NCBI RefSeq assembly: GCF_018863395.1
Contig: NZ_JAHKRR010000007.1
Coordinates: forward strand, 142,078-206,077
From: Sinomicrobium weinanense
GTDB taxonomy: Bacteria; Bacteroidota; Bacteroidia; Flavobacteriales; Flavobacteriaceae
Length of the DNA stretch: 64,000 bases
Reading direction: 5' to 3'
Part shown: piece by piece, positions 61,430 through 64,000 of the stretch
How positions within the stretch are numbered: position 1 is the stretch's first letter
How the letters are laid out: each line of letters opens with the position of its first letter
Program-made: the position numbers and the translations under genes
Notes under the pieces: model-generated
Database searches by the model: none
The model's input: the letters and a program-made list of their open reading frames with translations, nothing else
Told to the model about the DNA's origin: nothing

Positions 61430-62587
61430 TTATTGTTGCCATTTTGCCTTTTTGCTCCCCTCGTATATCTCGTATTTTACGAGCTTGCTTTCCAGGCGTC
61501 CGTTAAACAGTTTTATCTTTCTTGACGGGCGAAGGCCCACGTGCTTCAGGGCTTCCATATTGGAGGTGATAAACCAGGCCTCCGTATTCGGGTAGTTTTG
61601 CTTTAACGTATCGCCTATTCCCTTGTAGAAACGCTCCATATCCAGGGCCAGGCGTTCTCCGTAGGGCGGGTTAAAGACCATATGGAGTTTTCCCGTGACG
61701 TTTTTCTCCGTACTAAAAAAATCCTGCTGTTCTATCTCGATATATTCGCTGAGATTGGCATTGTGCACATTGTCCTTTGTCTTTCGCACTGCCGAAGGGG
61801 CCTTGTCATAAGCATATATCTTGTGATGAAATTCCCTGGCCTTATTGAGACTGCTTTCGGTTACTTTTTCGAACAGGTCCGGATCGAAGTCCCCCCATTT
61901 TTCGAACGCAAATTCTCTGCGGTTTATATTGGCCGGAATATTACAGGCTATCATGGCTGCTTCTACCGGGATGGTACCGCTGCCACACATGGGGTCGAGA
62001 AAGTCAGATTGCCCGTCCCATCCACTGAGCAACAGCATTCCGGCAGCGAGGACTTCATTGATCGGTGCTATATTGGTAGCCGTCCGGTATCCCCGGTGGT
62101 GCAGGGATGCCCCGGAACTGTCCAGGGAAATGGTACAACTATCTTTCTGGATGTGTACACTGATCTTCAGGTCGGGGTGTTTCAGGTCTACATCGGGCCT
62201 TTTGCCACTTTTATTCCGGAACCTGTCCACTATGGCATCTTTGGTTTTCAGGGCCACATACAGGGTGTGGTTAAATTTTTCCGAATGGACCACAGCATCC
62301 ACGGCCAGCGTCTGGTGTACGCTCATAAAACTTTCCCAGGGAATGTTATACACCCCGTCATACAGGTCTTTTTCATTCCTGACCCTGAACGAGCGGATGG
62401 GTTTTACGATCTTGAGTGCCGTACGAAGGCACAGATTGGCCTTGTACATAAATCCTTTATCACCCATGAACGAGACGCTTCTCACTCCTTTTTCCACCTG
62501 CATAGCTCCCAGGTTTCGCAATTCGTCAGCTAAAATATCCTCAAAACCAAACAGGGTCTTGGCCACCATGCTGTAATTATTTCCCAT
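61430..62587 (-). CDS. THUMP domain class I SAM-dependent RNA methyltransferase
   Basis: A 385-residue enzyme. An N-terminal ferredoxin-like and THUMP domain (residues about 1-150, FGFEDILADELRNLGA and VDAVVHSEKFNHTLYVALKTKDAI) precedes the Rossmann methyltransferase with DPMCGSGTIPVEAAMIA (SAM) and the catalytic NPPYGERL. It belongs to the RlmL/YcbY-like N6- or N2-methylguanosine group of 23S rRNA. It is probably a 23S rRNA methyltransferase; the exact base cannot be read from sequence. Confidence 0.9.
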   Translation of the reverse strand: MGNNYSMVAKTLFGFEDILADELRNLGAMQVEKGVRSVSFMGDKGFMYKANLCLRTALKIVKPIRSFRVRNEKDLYDGVYNIPWESFMSVHQTLAVDAVVHSEKFNHTLYVALKTKDAIVDRFRNKSGKRPDVDLKHPDLKISVHIQKDSCTISLDSSGASLHHRGYRTATNIAPINEVLAAGMLLLSGWDGQSDFLDPMCGSGTIPVEAAMIACNIPANINRREFAFEKWGDFDPDLFEKVTESSLNKAREFHHKIYAYDKAPSAVRKTKDNVHNANLSEYIEIEQQDFFSTEKNVTGKLHMVFNPPYGERLALDMERFYKGIGDTLKQNYPNTEAWFITSNMEALKHVGLRPSRKIKLFNGRLESKLVKYEIYEGSKKAKWQQ

Positions 62588-62607
62588 ATCGCATTTCTTA
62601 TAAAAGG

Positions 62608-62615
62608 CAAAAATA
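62608..62615 (-). promoter_or_regulatory. Possible -7 promoter element of the THUMP methyltransferase
   Basis: Minus strand TATTTTTG matches TAnnTTTG and lies 21 bp before the methyltransferase ATG. No -33 motif is seen, so it is weak. Confidence 0.3.
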
Positions 62616-62692
62616 CGTTAATTTAGCCCTTTGATAAAAAAAGCGCTGCCTTTTGTTTATTGCCACATAGCGCAATCTTCAAACACAGATTA

Positions 62693-63367
62693 ATGATAGA
62701 TTACCTTTTGCCCATCATAACCGTCCTTATCGGGTTCCTGTTTGTTATCCTGATAAAACCGAAGGAGGGAAAATACCTGAAGCTGTTCCTGGCCTTTAGC
62801 GGGGCTTTTTTATTGTCCCTTACCGTATTTAACCTGCTTCCGGAAATTTACCATGAGGAAGCAGGAAAAACCGTCGGCATATTCATTATGTTGGGAATTT
62901 TGTTGCAGATATTCCTTGAATTCTTTTCCAAGGGTGCGGAACACGGCCATGTACATGCCCCGGGAAACATGCAGACATTTCCCTGGCTGTTGTTCATCAG
63001 CCTGAGTATACATTCTATTCTGGAAGGATTTCCATTGCACCGCCACGACACGCTTGTCTACGGAATCGTAGTGCATAAAATGCCTGTTGCCATAGTACTG
63101 ACGGCCTTTTTCCTGAAAACGGGAATGAAGAAATGGCATATCGCAGCATTTGTAAGCCTGTTTGCCCTGATGACCCCACTGGGTACTTTTTTAGGCGAGC
63201 ACATAAACGGTATTGAAAAGTTCCACGCCCCCATATCGGCATTGATCATCGGTATTTTTCTGCATATCTCTACCATTATCCTTTTTGAAAGTTCGGAGGG
63301 GCACAAGTTTAATCTTACCAAACTGGCCGTTATTATCGCAGGTATTCTAATAGCATATATACTATAA
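62693..63367 (+). CDS. ZIP family divalent metal transporter
   Basis: A 224-residue membrane protein with about eight helices. ZIP features: a polar metal site in helix 4, SIHSILEGFPLHRHD, and in helix 5, VVHKMPVAIVLTAF, which supply His/Glu ligands. A histidine/acid loop (KGAEHGHVHAPG) lies between helices 3 and 4. Start at 62693 (MIDYLLPI) fits a first helix without an added N-terminus. It probably imports zinc or other divalent metals across the inner membrane. The DUF4268 gene follows 2 bp later, suggesting cotranscription. Confidence 0.85.
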   Translation: MIDYLLPIITVLIGFLFVILIKPKEGKYLKLFLAFSGAFLLSLTVFNLLPEIYHEEAGKTVGIFIMLGILLQIFLEFFSKGAEHGHVHAPGNMQTFPWLLFISLSIHSILEGFPLHRHDTLVYGIVVHKMPVAIVLTAFFLKTGMKKWHIAAFVSLFALMTPLGTFLGEHINGIEKFHAPISALIIGIFLHISTIILFESSEGHKFNLTKLAVIIAGILIAYIL

Positions 63368-63369
63368 CC

Positions 63370-63798
63370 ATGTTCAGCAGAGAAGAATCCAGGAAATTAA
63401 GACAGGAATTCTGGACCTCTTTCGGGAAGTCCTACCCCCGGAAATGGATATTATACAACACCAAAATAAAAGGGTTTTCCTTTAAATTCCACTTCGACAC
63501 CAAAAAAGCGCTGGTAACACTCGATATAGAAAGCCAGGACCTCGAAGACCGGATACATTATTACCAGAAACTGGAATCGCTGAAAAGTATTTTAACGAAC
63601 GAATACCTTCCGGAAGCGGTTTTTGAAGATGTGTATTTCCTGGACAACGACAAAGAAATATCGCGGGTATACGTGGAAAAAACGGGAGTTTCCATTCACA
63701 ATAAAAACAGCTGGCAGGAGACCATGGAATTCTTCAATGAAAAAATGATGCAATTCGAGGCTTTTTACCGGGAATATGAAGATTATATTAAGTCGTAA
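63370..63798 (+). CDS. DUF4268 domain-containing protein
   Basis: A 142-residue protein of the DUF4268 family: SREESRKLRQEFWTSFGKSYPRKWILYNTKIKGFSFKF and later EDVYFLDNDKEISRVYVEK. The family is of unknown function and sometimes sits in nuclease-like contexts. The gene lies 2 bp after the ZIP transporter gene. No signal peptide or membrane helix. Confidence 0.85.
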   Translation: MFSREESRKLRQEFWTSFGKSYPRKWILYNTKIKGFSFKFHFDTKKALVTLDIESQDLEDRIHYYQKLESLKSILTNEYLPEAVFEDVYFLDNDKEISRVYVEKTGVSIHNKNSWQETMEFFNEKMMQFEAFYREYEDYIKS

Positions 63799-63805
63799 GG
63801 CATTC

Positions 63806-63873
63806 TGGTTGCAGGTTACAAGTTACAGGTTGCAGGTTAGAGGCGGTATACCAAACCTGCAACCTGTAACGTA
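63806..63873. repeat. GGTTGCAGGTTAC/CAACCTGTAAC heptamer repeats
   Basis: GGTTGCAGGTTACAAGTTACAGGTTGCAGGTT is followed by its inverse ACCTGCAACCTGTAAC, after a short loop. It belongs to the GTTGCAG family of 5900-5925. Confidence 0.7.
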
Positions 63874-63901
63874 TAACACTACTTCCTTCACTTTCGGGCA
63901 T

Positions 63902-63933
63902 AAAAAAACCCCTCACATCACTGTGAAGGGTTT
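63902..63933 (-). terminator. rRNA operon terminator
   Basis: On the minus strand AAACCCTTCACA-GTGA-TGTGAGGGGTTT, followed by TTTT, directly after the 5S rRNA. The arms pair well with one internal mismatch. Confidence 0.88.
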
Positions 63934-63936
63934 AAA

Positions 63937-64000
63937 GAAGGCGGCGACATACTCTCCCGCTTTCGCAGTACCATCTGCGCACATGGGCTTAACTTCTCTG
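63937..64000 (-). rRNA. 5S ribosomal RNA, 3' part
   Basis: The minus strand carries CAGAGAAGTTAAGCCCATG, then GCGCAGATGGTACTGCGAAAGCGGGAGAGTATGTCGCCGCC, the conserved 3' half of bacterial 5S rRNA. The 5' half is outside the window. The end is inferred from the stem preceding the terminator. An upstream 23S and 16S rRNA are expected beyond the right edge. Confidence 0.93.

Overview
The window looks like chromosomal DNA of a member of the Bacteroidota, most likely family Flavobacteriaceae (inferred from gene content, not from a database search). The signs are two SusC/SusD outer-membrane uptake pairs, a Bacteroidetes-type ECF sigma/FecR pair, a RagB-type lipoprotein set, conserved flavobacterial proteins of unknown function (DUF6452, DUF6048, DUF4230, DUF4260, DUF4268), TAnnTTTG-like promoter elements, A-rich leaders with weak Shine-Dalgarno sites, and many short palindromic intergenic repeats. 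The window is bounded by RNA genes: a truncated tRNA-Leu(UAG) at the left edge and the 3' end of a 5S rRNA (end of an rRNA operon) at the right edge, both on the minus strand.

Layout. (1) 0.3-10 kb: an M20 dipeptidase, then a minus-strand hydroxyproline catabolic cluster (4-hydroxyproline epimerase, FAD-dependent D-hydroxyproline dehydrogenase, DapA-family deaminase, 2-oxoglutarate-semialdehyde dehydrogenase) with a secreted DUF885 peptidase inside it and a divergent AraC-type regulator. (2) 9.7-20.9 kb: housekeeping and small genes (MmcQ/YjbR, DUF4230, DUF4260, cyclase, M28 peptidase, hemW, ruvC, TPR protein), then a BlaI repressor followed by two nearly identical BlaR1-like M56 proteins, with three perfect 16-bp operator palindromes upstream. 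(3) 21-34.3 kb: a minus-strand locus reading sigma factor, FecR, STN-containing SusC, SusD, BACON lipoprotein, two Tat-exported calcineurin-like phosphoesterases and an unknown lipoprotein. It looks like a nutrient-uptake system directed at a phosphoester substrate. (4) 34.5-39 kb: der and era GTPases, each next to a copy of a roughly 130-bp MITE-like element with 25-28-bp perfect terminal inverted repeats, plus a secreted zinc protease. (5) 39.2-51.2 kb: a plus-strand polysaccharide/glycan utilisation locus (SusC, SusD, GH3, GH29, GH29 with a discoidin-like tail). It is interrupted by a REP-associated tyrosine transposase flanked by its own palindromic repeats. The SusC gene and the GH3 gene share a two-block upstream module with identical spacing. 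(6) 51.3-64 kb: pafA phosphatase, nhaA, rocD, a WYL regulator, rlmD-DUF6452-DUF6048, a THUMP RNA methyltransferase, a ZIP transporter and DUF4268.

How they work together. The left cluster should let the cell cleave collagen-like or hydroxyproline-rich peptides and feed hydroxyproline into 2-oxoglutarate. The sigma/FecR/SusCD locus is expected to sense its substrate through the STN domain of its own transporter. The fucosidase locus should strip fucose and beta-linked sugars from an imported or surface-bound glycan. The most notable undescribed-looking items are the SusCD-phosphoesterase locus, the M56 duplication with swapped C-terminal tails, the conserved upstream module of the fucosidase locus, the MITE-like element and the RAYT/REP cassette.
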